From DASZMX01 sp035551475 (GTDB lineage Bacteria; Verrucomicrobiota; Verrucomicrobiia; Limisphaerales; Palsa-1400), in contig DASZMX010000050.1 of NCBI GenBank assembly GCA_035551475.1, forward strand, positions 1-39,532: DNA of 39,532 nucleotides, given 5' to 3'. How positions within the stretch are numbered: position 1 is the stretch's first letter; every line of letters starts with the position of its first letter. Position numbers and translations under genes: made by a program. The notes below the pieces were generated by a model, which did no database searches, had not been told where the DNA came from, and saw nothing but the letters and a program-made list of their open reading frames with translations. Positions 8,108 through 16,544 of the stretch are shown here, piece after piece.

Positions 8108-8184
8108 GCTTTTCGGCGCGATATTCCAACCCTAAAAGCAGCGTAGGACGGTTGACGGCCGATATTAGCGCCCGGCGGCATCCA
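8108..8184 (-). repeat. Duplicated upstream block, partner of 5802-5848 (copy 2)
   Basis: 8108-8133 is identical to 5802-5827. 8169-8184, the final codons of dsbD (LDAAGR), is identical to 5833-5848. The 35 bases between are replaced by only 5 bases in the other copy. The 26-base block lies 26-51 bases before the pseudopilin ATG in both loci, so it could also contain a shared promoter. Confidence 0.75.
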
Positions 8185-10249
8185 GCGCGGCCAAGACAAT
8201 CGATGGAGTCAATATCGGCGGTAGAACTTCTGGCGGTTTGGTGGCGTCTTTGGGATAAACCAAGACGAGGGGAACACCGGGGCGGTCGTATTTTTGCAGA
8301 GTGCGCGCGATGGCGGGGTCTTCATGCGTGTAATCGGCTTCGAACGCGACGGCGTTGATTTCTTTCAGTTTTTCGCGGGTGGGCGCAATTTCGATGCTGC
8401 TCGCTTTGTTCACCTTGCAATTCAAGCAACTTTTCGCCGTAAAATCCACGAGGGCGGGATGTCCCGCGCGGCGCGCTTGTTCCACCGCTTCGTCGCTCCA
8501 CGCCTGCCATGCGATCCCAGGTTTCGCCTGGCCGATGGGGCGGCGCCATTGCAGCGGGCCTTCTAAAATGCCGAAATATCCCAGCAGAAGCAGGGCGACT
8601 CCAATTCCACCGGCCAAACCGCGTCGCGCCGCGCCGCGCTGCACGAATTCTCCCCAAATCCACGCCGCCAGCGCCACGATCACCAAAAACAGCCCCAACC
8701 ACAGCACATCATCCGGCTCGCGCGCGGCCACCCACGCCAGCCAGACGGCGGTCGCCATCATGGGAAATCCCATTGCCACTTTGAACCGCACCATCCACGC
8801 GCCCGGCTTGGGCAAAAACCGGAGCGACCGCGGTTGCAGGCAAATGATGACGAACGGCAGCGCCAGGCCCAATCCCGCCGCCAAAAAAACCTCTACTATC
8901 ACCACCGGCGGCTGGGTGAACGCAAACGCCAGCGCGGGCGCCAAAAACGGCGCGGTGCAAGGCGTCGCCAGCGCCGTGGCCAGGGCTCCGTTGAAAAATG
9001 CGCCGCCTAATCCCTGGCGCGACGCCAAGCCGGTCGCGGCGCCCAAGGCGCGCCCGCTCAATGTCACCTCGAACACACCAAATAAATTCAGCGCCACGAG
9101 CGTGATTAATACCGTCACAATCACTTGAAACTGCGGGTTGCGAATCGCATCGCCCCAATTGGCCACGCCGCCCGCCTTCTGCACTCCCACGGCCAGGAGC
9201 GCGAGAATTAAAAACGAGACCAGCACCCCGAGCCCATAGACGAAGCCGAGCTGGCGCACGCGTCCCGGATGCTCCTGCGATTGATTGACGAAGCCGAGAA
9301 TTTTCAACGCGATCACCGGCAGCACGCACGGCATCACGTTCAGAATCAAACCTCCCAGCAACGCGAAGCCCAACATCGCCCAAAGCGAGCGCGGCGGTTC
9401 CGCTGGCTTGGCTACGACGCCGCCGGGCGCGTCCACGCTCATGTCGGCTTCCATGGCAAACGCCGTTGCCGTTTCCGCGCGTCCGACCCACATTCCCGCC
9501 ACCCGCGCGGGCCACGCTGTTCCGTCGGACTTTTTCACGGCTTTGCGCAGTTGCACGCGGTCTGGGGTTCCCGGCAAAATTTCGGTGAGGCCTTGCACGT
9601 CGAAATCTGCATTGGCAAAGGGATAAAAATCCGCGGGCGGCGCATTGGTGCGCCATTCCAAAATCAGGCGGCGGATTTCGCCTTTCGCCGGGCCGTCCCA
9701 GCGCGCCGCCGCAGGCGCGGCTGCGTTGCCCGGCAGCCGGGCCTGCCATTGCGCGATCAAATCCGCGTCCGATGATTTCTGTTCTTGACTGCCGATGGTG
9801 AGCGTCGCGGAAACATCATCCTTGGCCATCACGCAAATGTCCGCGCACTCCTGCCAGTGCGCCGTGCCCGAAATTTCCAACTTGCCCGGCGCCAGGCCGG
9901 CCTCCAGCCGCAAGGGAACGAGCAGCACGACCGTGTTGGAATAAATATAAGTGACAAGCGTGGTTTCGTCCGAAATCTTTTCCACCATTTTGTGGGGAAT
10001 GGGCCATTGCACGTCGCCGGCGGTCACGCCCTTGGGCAGATGCCAATCGATGGTGGTGGGCGAGCCTGCGTCCCCGCCATTGCGCCAGTAGGTGTGCCAG
10101 CCGGGCGGCATTTTCATTTCGAGCCCCGCCCAGACGGTGGCTCCCGCCGGCGCCGTTTGGTCGGACAGCACGAGCCGGGTCTGCGTCTTGTTGAAAGCCA
10201 GAACCGGGAGCGCCGCGAGGAACGCCGCCACCGTAAACCACCGAATCAT
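8165..10249 (-). CDS. dsbD: Thiol:disulfide interchange protein DsbD/ScsB-like
   Basis: 694 residues. A signal peptide (MIRWFTVAAFLAALPVLAF) is followed by a periplasmic DsbC/ScsB-like N-terminal domain (to about 270) containing the Cys pair in ECADICVMAKDD. The central membrane domain (about 290-560) carries the two conserved redox cysteines in NVMPCVLPVIALKILGF and TPCTAPFLAPALAFAF. The C-terminal thioredoxin-like domain has a CLNC active site at about 608-611 (VDFTAKSCLNCKVN). The family moves electrons from cytoplasmic thioredoxin across the inner membrane to periplasmic partners. Length and layout suit the ScsB-like branch rather than classical 570-residue DsbD. Downstream is the pseudopilin rich in paired cysteines, a possible client by context. 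Confidence 0.93.
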   Translation of the reverse strand: MIRWFTVAAFLAALPVLAFNKTQTRLVLSDQTAPAGATVWAGLEMKMPPGWHTYWRNGGDAGSPTTIDWHLPKGVTAGDVQWPIPHKMVEKISDETTLVTYIYSNTVVLLVPLRLEAGLAPGKLEISGTAHWQECADICVMAKDDVSATLTIGSQEQKSSDADLIAQWQARLPGNAAAPAAARWDGPAKGEIRRLILEWRTNAPPADFYPFANADFDVQGLTEILPGTPDRVQLRKAVKKSDGTAWPARVAGMWVGRAETATAFAMEADMSVDAPGGVVAKPAEPPRSLWAMLGFALLGGLILNVMPCVLPVIALKILGFVNQSQEHPGRVRQLGFVYGLGVLVSFLILALLAVGVQKAGGVANWGDAIRNPQFQVIVTVLITLVALNLFGVFEVTLSGRALGAATGLASRQGLGGAFFNGALATALATPCTAPFLAPALAFAFTQPPVVIVEVFLAAGLGLALPFVIICLQPRSLRFLPKPGAWMVRFKVAMGFPMMATAVWLAWVAAREPDDVLWLGLFLVIVALAAWIWGEFVQRGAARRGLAGGIGVALLLLGYFGILEGPLQWRRPIGQAKPGIAWQAWSDEAVEQARRAGHPALVDFTAKSCLNCKVNKASSIEIAPTREKLKEINAVAFEADYTHEDPAIARTLQKYDRPGVPLVLVYPKDATKPPEVLPPILTPSIVLAALDAAGR

Positions 10250-10297
10250 ACCCTGAAATTACCCCTTGCCGACTCGCTGGCTAGTTTAAAAAATCAT

Positions 10298-10327
10298 TTG
10301 ACAATTGGCCTAGTGTGTGTGAGGAAT
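10298..10327 (+). promoter_or_regulatory. Candidate promoter for the sulfotransferase gene
   Basis: A perfect TTGACA lies at 10298-10303. The best -10 candidate at normal spacing is weak (AGGAAT at 10322-10327). A GAGAGG at 10342-10347 could serve as ribosome site, 11 bases before the ATG. The -35 is convincing, the -10 is not. Confidence 0.3.
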
Positions 10328-10358
10328 GCCATTACAACTTTGAGAGGTAATCCCTTAC

Positions 10359-12119
10359 ATGAAGAAAATCGCTACTGCCCTGCTTATTTTTGCTGCATCG
10401 CTCCAGCTTCCCGCCTTAACCATTCTTACCGGCCCGACCTTTACCCCTGCCAATAATGCCCCGCTCGCTGGGACGTTATCGTTAACGAGTGATCGTGTAA
10501 CGCGCGTGCAGGTGTCGGTGACCAATGATAATGGATCGTGGCAGCGCGATTTTTACGATTACGGCACCAATCATTCCCTTACGCTGCTCGGCTTCAAACC
10601 GAATCAGACCAATAACATTACCGTGAGGGTTTTTGACCGAACCCGCCACGCCTACACGTCGCCCACCAATTTGCAATTTATCACGGCGCCGCTGCCCGCA
10701 GCCATGCCGAAAATGATTCTGGTCACGAATAATCCGGAGTTGATGGAGCCGGGTTATACGCTGTTTCGCGTGGCGAACAACACGACCGGCGCCGCGTATG
10801 TGACGATGGTGGACAACGCCGGCCAGATTGTCTGGTACAGCGTCCTCCCGACGCCGTCCGACGTGCGCCAGCTTTCCAATGGCGATCTCTTTTTCCCCGA
10901 TACCTCGGAAGCTGGCTTCACGGAAGCGAACATGCTGGGAGCAACCGTCCGCACTTGGACAGCCCCGGCGGGTTACCTCGTTGATTCCCACGAGGACTTG
11001 CAAACCGATCACGGCACCATTCTGTATATAAACTACACCAAGCGTGTCATTACGAATTTCCCCACCGCCATCCGCTCGAATGCGCCCCTGGCCAGCGTGA
11101 ATGCCAATGTCAATCGCGTGGTGGAAATGTCCATCACGAATTCCACGCTGCTCAATTCCTGGTCTCTGATCGACTTGCTTGATCCGCAACGGGTCGATTA
11201 TCTCACCTACCGCGTCGCCTTTTACGGCACCGACCCTGAGCATGCCAATGCCGTGATCGAGGATCATCGCGATAATTCGCTGATCGTCTCGCTGCGCAAT
11301 CAGGATGCGGTCATTAAAATTTCCCGCGCCACCGGACAATTGAAATGGATTTTGGGCCCGCCGGAAAACTGGGGCCCGCAATGGCAGCAGTATTTGCTCA
11401 CGCCCGTCGGTTCCCCCTTCGCGTGGCAGTACGGCCAGCACGCGCCCATGCTGACGCCGCAAGGAACATTGCTCATGTATGACGACGGCAATTGCCGCGC
11501 CGAACCGTTTGATCCCGCGTTGCCGGACAACGAGAATTACAGCCGCGGCGTGGAGTACAGCATTGACGAGACGAACATGCAGGTTTCCCAGGTCTGGGAA
11601 TATACGGGCGGCAATGAAGATCGCCTCTATGTGGATGAAGTGGGCAATGCCACCTGGCTGCCGCAACGCAACAACGTTCTCCTGACGTTCGGCCACGTAA
11701 CTTATGAGAATGGCCTCAGCGTCAGCTCGGCCACCACCAACGCCTCGATGGTCCGCATCAAGGAAGTCACGCATGACGCCGATCCGTCCGTGGTGTTTGA
11801 CTTGGAAATATTTGATCCGACCAACCACAGCCCCACCTATGCGGGCAACCTGGTGTATCGCAGCTATCGCGTGCCCGATCTCTACACGCATCCCGCCACG
11901 CCGGTCACCGATCTGACGTTTAACGTGATTGGCGGCAAGCTGGTTTTGCGTTTCACCGCCGATCCGGCGCGCTCCTATTCCATTGAATCATCGGATGATC
12001 TCAACACCTGGACGCCGGCCGGCGTTCCCACTCCTGACGACGACATTGGAGATTACTCCTACCTTCCCGGCGCGAACGGTTCGCCTCCGGCCCAATTTTA
12101 CCGCGTGATCACGCAATAA
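10359..12119 (+). CDS. Secreted arylsulfate sulfotransferase (ASST)-like protein
   Basis: 586 residues. A signal peptide (MKKIATALLIFAASLQLPA) is followed by an Ig-like N-terminal beta domain (about 22-110) and a beta-propeller. The ASST catalytic pattern is visible: His211 in DSHED, His295 in DPEHANAVIEDH, Arg313 in SLRNQDAVIKI and His361 in YGQHAP. By order and context these match the His, His, Arg and transiently sulfated His of the PLP-independent AssT enzymes. The family moves sulfate between phenolic esters in the periplasm. The last 80 residues (VIGGKLVLRFTADPARSYSIESSDDLNTW ... QFYRVI) form the C-terminal beta module common on secreted verrucomicrobial proteins. The DsbD gene is adjacent and divergent. 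Substrate unknown. Confidence 0.85.
   Translation: MKKIATALLIFAASLQLPALTILTGPTFTPANNAPLAGTLSLTSDRVTRVQVSVTNDNGSWQRDFYDYGTNHSLTLLGFKPNQTNNITVRVFDRTRHAYTSPTNLQFITAPLPAAMPKMILVTNNPELMEPGYTLFRVANNTTGAAYVTMVDNAGQIVWYSVLPTPSDVRQLSNGDLFFPDTSEAGFTEANMLGATVRTWTAPAGYLVDSHEDLQTDHGTILYINYTKRVITNFPTAIRSNAPLASVNANVNRVVEMSITNSTLLNSWSLIDLLDPQRVDYLTYRVAFYGTDPEHANAVIEDHRDNSLIVSLRNQDAVIKISRATGQLKWILGPPENWGPQWQQYLLTPVGSPFAWQYGQHAPMLTPQGTLLMYDDGNCRAEPFDPALPDNENYSRGVEYSIDETNMQVSQVWEYTGGNEDRLYVDEVGNATWLPQRNNVLLTFGHVTYENGLSVSSATTNASMVRIKEVTHDADPSVVFDLEIFDPTNHSPTYAGNLVYRSYRVPDLYTHPATPVTDLTFNVIGGKLVLRFTADPARSYSIESSDDLNTWTPAGVPTPDDDIGDYSYLPGANGSPPAQFYRVITQ
12103..12114. repeat. 12-base perfect palindrome at the 3' end of the sulfotransferase gene
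   Basis: GCGTGATCACGC lies inside the last codons (RVIT) of the sulfotransferase gene, 12 bases before the convergent stop of the LacI-type gene. It has the symmetry of a dimeric regulator site, but it is in coding sequence and at a convergent end, so it may be chance. Confidence 0.3.
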
Positions 12120-12125
12120 GCCGCC

Positions 12126-13154
12126 TCAGAGGACAGCCTCCAGTCGCGGCGGTCCCGCGCTGGAGCGCACGATCAATTCGGCCGGGAGGCGCCGCGACTC
12201 CGGTTGTTCGCCACGGATGACCTTCTGCATCATTTCGATGGCGGCGACTCCCAACCGCCATTTCGGCTGGCGCACCGTCGTGAGCGGGACGCGATAATGT
12301 TCCGCGGTCAAAACATTCCCGAAACCCGCGATTGAAACATCACCGGGAATTTGCAGCCCTTGTTTCAGCAAAACGTTGGCTGCGCCGATCGCGACGAGGT
12401 CGCTCGCCGCTTGAATGGCGGTCATCTTGGTGGATTCGTTGAGCATCTGCAGCGCGGCGGTTTCGCCTTCCTCGATCATGCCGCCCGCGTTGAAAATCAA
12501 ACCGTCGTCCAGTTCCAGCCCGGCCTCGCGTAAACCGCGGCGATAGCCTTCCAAACGCTCCTGCGCCCAGGGCGCGGGCGTGATGCCGCACAGGAAGGCG
12601 ATGCGCTTGTGGCCGAGCGAAATCAGGTGGCGCGTCACTTCCAGGCTGCCGGAAATATCATCGCTCTCCACGTTGCAAAACCCGGCGCAAAACGGCGCGC
12701 GATGGCCCAGGATCACGGTGGGCGTGCGGCGCCGCAGCAGCTCTTGATAGATGGCGGCCTGTGGCGCCATGCGGTACACGGGAAAAATAAACATTCCATC
12801 CACGCGGCGCGACAGGAACCGCCGAATGCAGGTTTCTTCGCGATCCACCATTCCCAGGCTGTGCGAAATGACCAGGTCGTAGCCCAAATCATGCGCGCAT
12901 TCCACGATGGCGGCGACGGTGCGGCTGTAAATCGGATTAGCCACCGTGGGAAGGATCAAGCCGAGCAGGCGCGTGGTGCGGTTGCGCAAACCTTGCGCCA
13001 CCGAGTTGGGCTCGTAGCCCATTTGTTGCGCGAGGGCGCGGATGCGCGCCTTGGTTTGGGGCGCCACGTCAGTGGCGCCGCGCAGCGCCTTGGAAACGGT
13101 CATGACCGACACCCCGGCATGGGCGGCAATATCTTTGAGACGTGCGGCAGGCAT
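12126..13154 (-). CDS. LacI-family transcriptional regulator
   Basis: 342 residues. An N-terminal LacI helix-turn-helix (ARLKDIAAHAGVSVMTVSKALRG, about 4-26) is followed by the hinge (GYEPNSVAQGLRN) and a periplasmic-binding-protein-like sensor domain from about residue 60 (GLILPTVANPIYSRTVAAIVECA; RHLISLGHKRIAFLCG; DVSIAGFGN). The ligand is probably a sugar or related metabolite but cannot be read from sequence. It is the last gene of a dense unit, only two bases after the nadK stop, far from any obvious sugar-use genes, so its regulon is probably elsewhere. It converges with the sulfotransferase gene, with six bases between stops. Confidence 0.92.
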   Translation of the reverse strand: MPAARLKDIAAHAGVSVMTVSKALRGATDVAPQTKARIRALAQQMGYEPNSVAQGLRNRTTRLLGLILPTVANPIYSRTVAAIVECAHDLGYDLVISHSLGMVDREETCIRRFLSRRVDGMFIFPVYRMAPQAAIYQELLRRRTPTVILGHRAPFCAGFCNVESDDISGSLEVTRHLISLGHKRIAFLCGITPAPWAQERLEGYRRGLREAGLELDDGLIFNAGGMIEEGETAALQMLNESTKMTAIQAASDLVAIGAANVLLKQGLQIPGDVSIAGFGNVLTAEHYRVPLTTVRQPKWRLGVAAIEMMQKVIRGEQPESRRLPAELIVRSSAGPPRLEAVL

Positions 13155-13156
13155 GG

Positions 13157-14044
13157 TTACACGGCGGATCCGCTCCAGCGCAATTTGCGGCGCACCGCGT
13201 CGAAAAACGAGCCCGAAGCCAGCGTCAATAATTTCACTTGGCGCCGGCTCCGAAATATTTTTATGGAATCGCCGCCTTTAAAACCGGCCGCCACCCGCCC
13301 ATCGGCGGAGACGATGGTTTCCATTTCTTGACTGAGCAATTTCACCTGCACCACCGAGCGCTGGCTGACAATCACCGAACGGTTCGACAACGCGTGCGCG
13401 CAAATCGGCGTGATCGCAAAAACATCCGCCGTGGGGCTGATGATCGGGCCGCCGGCGGAAAGCGAATAGGCCGTCGAGCCGCTGGGCGAACACACGACCA
13501 AACCGTCGCCGCGATAGCGCGTCAAATTCTCGCCATCCACCGTCACGTCCAATTCGATCAGGCGCGACACTGCGCCGTGGCTGATGACAATGTCGTTGAA
13601 CGCGTGCATGCGGATGGGGCGGGCCGCGCACACTCCGGTGGCCTCCATCAACGGGCGGGATTCCACCGTGTAATCGCCCTTCCACAAGGCCTGCAAGGAG
13701 CTGTCGATCTCCTTGGCGGGAATGGCGGTTAAAAATCCCAGTGTGCCGATGTTGATGCCGATCATCGGCGTTTCCTGTCCGTCCAGGTCGCGCACTACGC
13801 GCAGCATGGTGCCGTCGCCGCCGAACACGAGGAGGACATCCGCGGCTTGGGCCACGGCGCCGGTGTCCGGGAAGGTTTCGCATTTCAAGCCCGCCAGGCG
13901 CGCGGTGGCTTCGTCCGCGCAGACCGCGCGGCCCGCGCGCTGAATCAGGCGCGCCGCCCGCTGCGCCACGACCGAAGCTCTCGCGGCTTTGTCGAGATTG
14001 GCGATCAGGCCGACGGTCTTGATTTGCTTACGAATGTTTTTCAA
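13157..14044 (-). CDS. nadK: NAD kinase
   Basis: 295 residues from a TTG at 14044 (KNIRKQIKTVGLIANLDK). No ATG or GTG lies near the conserved N-terminus, and the frame extends upstream only as a shadow inside tlyA. It phosphorylates NAD to NADP. Signature motifs are LLVFGGDGTMLRVVRD (GGDG), GINIGTLGFLTAI and GDGLVVCSPSGSTAYSLSAGGPIISP, the NAD-binding loop. Length matches bacterial NAD kinases. It overlaps the 3' end of tlyA by 17 bases, which with the TTG start suggests coupled, modest translation. Confidence 0.93.
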   Translation of the reverse strand: MKNIRKQIKTVGLIANLDKAARASVVAQRAARLIQRAGRAVCADEATARLAGLKCETFPDTGAVAQAADVLLVFGGDGTMLRVVRDLDGQETPMIGINIGTLGFLTAIPAKEIDSSLQALWKGDYTVESRPLMEATGVCAARPIRMHAFNDIVISHGAVSRLIELDVTVDGENLTRYRGDGLVVCSPSGSTAYSLSAGGPIISPTADVFAITPICAHALSNRSVIVSQRSVVQVKLLSQEMETIVSADGRVAAGFKGGDSIKIFRSRRQVKLLTLASGSFFDAVRRKLRWSGSAV

Positions 14045-14768
14045 GCAGCGCCAGAAACTCTTTGTTGCCCGCCGGGCCCAGCAGCGGCGATTCGGTTTGG
14101 CCCGTCCAATGCAGGGCGGTGTGCGCGGCGGCCCATTGCCGCAATTCGTCAAGCACACGGCGATGAATTTCGGGGTCGGTGATGACGCCGGCCCCCTTGT
14201 CTGCCTCCGCCTTCCCCGCCTCAAATTGTGGTTTGACCAAGGCGAGGATCTTACCGGAATCCCCCAGCAATTCAATGGCCGCCGGCAGAATTTTTTGCAG
14301 GGAAATAAATGAGCAATCCGCCACCACCAAATCCGCGCCCGCGAACGGCGCCGGAAAATCCGCCCGCCGCAGCGTCCGCGCGTTGGTTTTTTCCATCACC
14401 ACCACGCGCGGGTCCTGGCGCAATTTCCACGCCAGTTGCCCGCGCCCCACATCCACGGCATAGACACGCGCCGCGCCGCGCTGCAACAGGCAATCGGTGA
14501 AGCCGCCCGTGGAGGCGCCCAGGTCCACCGCGGTCAAACCCGCCACGTCAATACGAAAAAAGTCCAGGCCATGCTCCAGCTTGTGCCCGCCCCGGCTGAC
14601 ATATTTCTCCGCGGCGGTGAGGCTGATGGTGTCGGTGGGCTTGACGGCGTCGCTCGCCTTGCGCGCGGGTTGGCCGTTGATGAGCGCCTGTCCCGCCAGG
14701 ATCGCCCGTTGCGCCTTTTCCCGGCTTTCGCAGCATCCGCGTTCCACCAAGGCGATGTCCAGTCGCAC
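14028..14768 (-). CDS. tlyA: TlyA-family rRNA (cytidine-2'-O)-methyltransferase
   Basis: 246 residues from a GTG at 14768. The N-terminal S4 RNA-binding domain (MRLDIALVERGCCESREKAQRAILAGQALINGQ) leads to KYVSRGGHKLEHGL and the FtsJ-like Rossmann methyltransferase. The SAM motif is AVDLGASTGGFTDCLLQRGA; further motifs are VYAVDVGRGQL, DLVVADCSFISL and LALVKPQFEAGK. The family 2'-O-methylates cytidines in 16S/23S rRNA. The start is three bases after the preceding stop, and the 3' end overlaps nadK. The tlyA-nadK neighbourhood is common in bacteria. Confidence 0.92.
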   Translation of the reverse strand: MRLDIALVERGCCESREKAQRAILAGQALINGQPARKASDAVKPTDTISLTAAEKYVSRGGHKLEHGLDFFRIDVAGLTAVDLGASTGGFTDCLLQRGAARVYAVDVGRGQLAWKLRQDPRVVVMEKTNARTLRRADFPAPFAGADLVVADCSFISLQKILPAAIELLGDSGKILALVKPQFEAGKAEADKGAGVITDPEIHRRVLDELRQWAAAHTALHWTGQTESPLLGPAGNKEFLALLEKHS

Positions 14769-14771
14769 GGT

Positions 14772-15233
14772 TTACCGTTTGTGCAGCACGCGCACCTGGG
14801 CGTCGCGATAGGCGGACAGGAAGAGGTCGTTCTCCGCCTTGGTTTTTTGGATGACTTGGGAAAGCATCGTCAGGTCCGCGTAATTGATCACGCTATGCAC
14901 GCTTTGCGCGTAGGCTTGCAGCGAATTCAACGTCTCGTAATTTTCGCCAATCAAACAAATCATGGCGTGCCGCCGGAATTGCATCGACATGTTTTGCAGC
15001 AAACGCAGGCTGGGATTGTCAAAGGTGGAGCTGCCCGCAAACGTTTCCTCGAGCAACACCACCTGGTAATTGACCATGTAAAAGCGGCTCTCGAATTGTT
15101 CGTGCGTATGGACGGCGTGGATTTTGTAACCCATTTCCGTGAGGTCCGCCTTGGCCATCGTCAGGACATCGACGTTGCTCACCGCCACGATGGCCGGATG
15201 ATCGTCCTGGCCTATAAAATCAAAATCGTCCAT
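14772..15233 (-). CDS. Degenerate CheY-like (pseudo-receiver) protein, pilT-linked
   Basis: 153 residues, starting two bases after the pilT stop and ending three bases before tlyA. The order of predicted strands and helices fits a receiver domain (IVAVSNVDVLTMAKADLTEMGYKIHAV; QVVLLEETF; AMICLIGENYETL; SVINYADLTML). The phosphoacceptor Asp is replaced (VVLLEE), the N-terminal acidic pair is NVD, and no conserved Lys follows the fifth strand. It is therefore probably a phosphorylation-independent binding domain. Context suggests a partner of the PilT-like ATPase. The fold call is by pattern only. Confidence 0.65.
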   Translation of the reverse strand: MDDFDFIGQDDHPAIVAVSNVDVLTMAKADLTEMGYKIHAVHTHEQFESRFYMVNYQVVLLEETFAGSSTFDNPSLRLLQNMSMQFRRHAMICLIGENYETLNSLQAYAQSVHSVINYADLTMLSQVIQKTKAENDLFLSAYRDAQVRVLHKR

Positions 15234-15235
15234 GG

Positions 15236-16462
15236 CTATTTCAATTTCAGCGATCCCGGGAACGACGGCCCCGCCGAGCGGGATTGATCCAGCTTCATGC
15301 GCAGTTCTGTGGACGCAATCTGTTCGCCGCGCGCCTTCTTGATCTTGTCGATGCCGCGGGTGACCACGCCCTTCTTGCTCGAGTACAGCGCGGCCGATTC
15401 CTCGGTGATGACGCCAGCCTCGTACGCTTCCAGGCAGGCCTGGTCGAATGTGCGCCAGCCGAAGGTGTGGCTCGACTCAATGATTTCGTAAAAACTTTTC
15501 CCTTCGCTTTCGCCCTGCGCAATCGTCTCCTTGGTGCGCAAGTTCGAGCCCATGATTTCCAGGAGCGCGTAACGCCCGCCGCCCACTTTGGGCACCAACC
15601 GCTGGCTGATGACCCAGCGCAGCGTGTCGGCCAGGCGCAGGCGGATTTGCTCCTGCTCCTCCGTCTCGAACATGCCCAAAATACGATTGACAGTCTGGCC
15701 GGCGTCGATCGTGTGCAGCGTGCTCATCACCAGATGCCCCGTTTCCGCCGCGCTCAAGCCGATTTCCACGGTCTCGCGATCGCGCATTTCGCCCACCAGC
15801 ACCACCTTGGGCGCCTGCCGCAAGGCGGCGCGCAAACCCGTGGCGAACGTGCTGAAATCATTGCCCATCTCGCGTTGGTTGAACGTGGCCTTCTTGTGCG
15901 GATGCACGAATTCGACCGGGTCCTCCAGCGTGATGATGTGGATCGACTTGGTCATGTTGATTTCGTTCAACAAAGCCGCGAGCGTCGTCGATTTGCCGGA
16001 CCCAGTCGCGCCCGTGACCAGGACCAGCCCGGTTTTTTCCTTGGCCACATTGAGAAACGTCTCGGGCAACTTCAATTGCGCCAGCGTCGGAATCTCGGTG
16101 TTCAGTTTGCGCATCACGACCGAATAACGGCCGCGCTGGCTGAAAATATTCACGCGAAACCGCGCCAAATCGCCGAGGCTGTAGGCGCCGTCGCACGAGC
16201 CGGTGCGGATGAGATCCTCGGTCAGGCGCGGGTTCCCGTTGACGAGGTTTAACGCCAGCATTTCAGTCTGGTACGGCGTCAAATTATCGATGGGCGGGTT
16301 GATGTGGACGGGCACCAATTCGCCGCTTTGCTCGATTTGCAGGGGGCGATCGACCGTGAAATTGAGGTCGGAAACCTGGTCGCGCCGCAGGATCACCGTG
16401 TCGGACGACCGGTCAAACCCGAGCATCGTGCTTAAGATATGATCCAATTCCGCGCGTCGCAT
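15236..16462 (-). CDS. pilT: PilT-like type IV pilus retraction ATPase
   Basis: 408 residues. It belongs to the secretion ATPase GspE/PilT family. The N-terminal domain (1-120) is followed by the Walker A motif GATGSGKST at 151-159, the Asp box IITLEDPVEFVH, the Walker B region KVVLVGEMRDRETVEIGLSAAETGHLVMSTLHT (His boxes included) and the C-terminal RLADTLRWVISQRLVPKVGGGRYALLEI. PilT powers pilus retraction and twitching. The protein is a little longer than classical 345-residue PilT, with a basic tail (KKARGEQ...). It heads the unit pilT, pseudo-receiver, tlyA, nadK, lacI. Confidence 0.9.
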   Translation of the reverse strand: MRRAELDHILSTMLGFDRSSDTVILRRDQVSDLNFTVDRPLQIEQSGELVPVHINPPIDNLTPYQTEMLALNLVNGNPRLTEDLIRTGSCDGAYSLGDLARFRVNIFSQRGRYSVVMRKLNTEIPTLAQLKLPETFLNVAKEKTGLVLVTGATGSGKSTTLAALLNEINMTKSIHIITLEDPVEFVHPHKKATFNQREMGNDFSTFATGLRAALRQAPKVVLVGEMRDRETVEIGLSAAETGHLVMSTLHTIDAGQTVNRILGMFETEEQEQIRLRLADTLRWVISQRLVPKVGGGRYALLEIMGSNLRTKETIAQGESEGKSFYEIIESSHTFGWRTFDQACLEAYEAGVITEESAALYSSKKGVVTRGIDKIKKARGEQIASTELRMKLDQSRSAGPSFPGSLKLK

Positions 16463-16544
16463 AACATCATGTCGGATTTACCCGACAGCGAGTTAAACCG
16501 AAACGCTGCCGCGTTCCAAGCGCGAAATGATCGCCCGGCGGACG

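Noticed and set aside
14045..14275. Upstream extension of the nadK frame
   Set aside because: It lies wholly inside tlyA in another frame and has no NAD kinase similarity; the conserved protein starts at the TTG at 14044.
16502..16515. Small AACGC/GCGTT hairpin after ccoP as a terminator
   Set aside because: Only five pairs and no clean T run; too weak to call.
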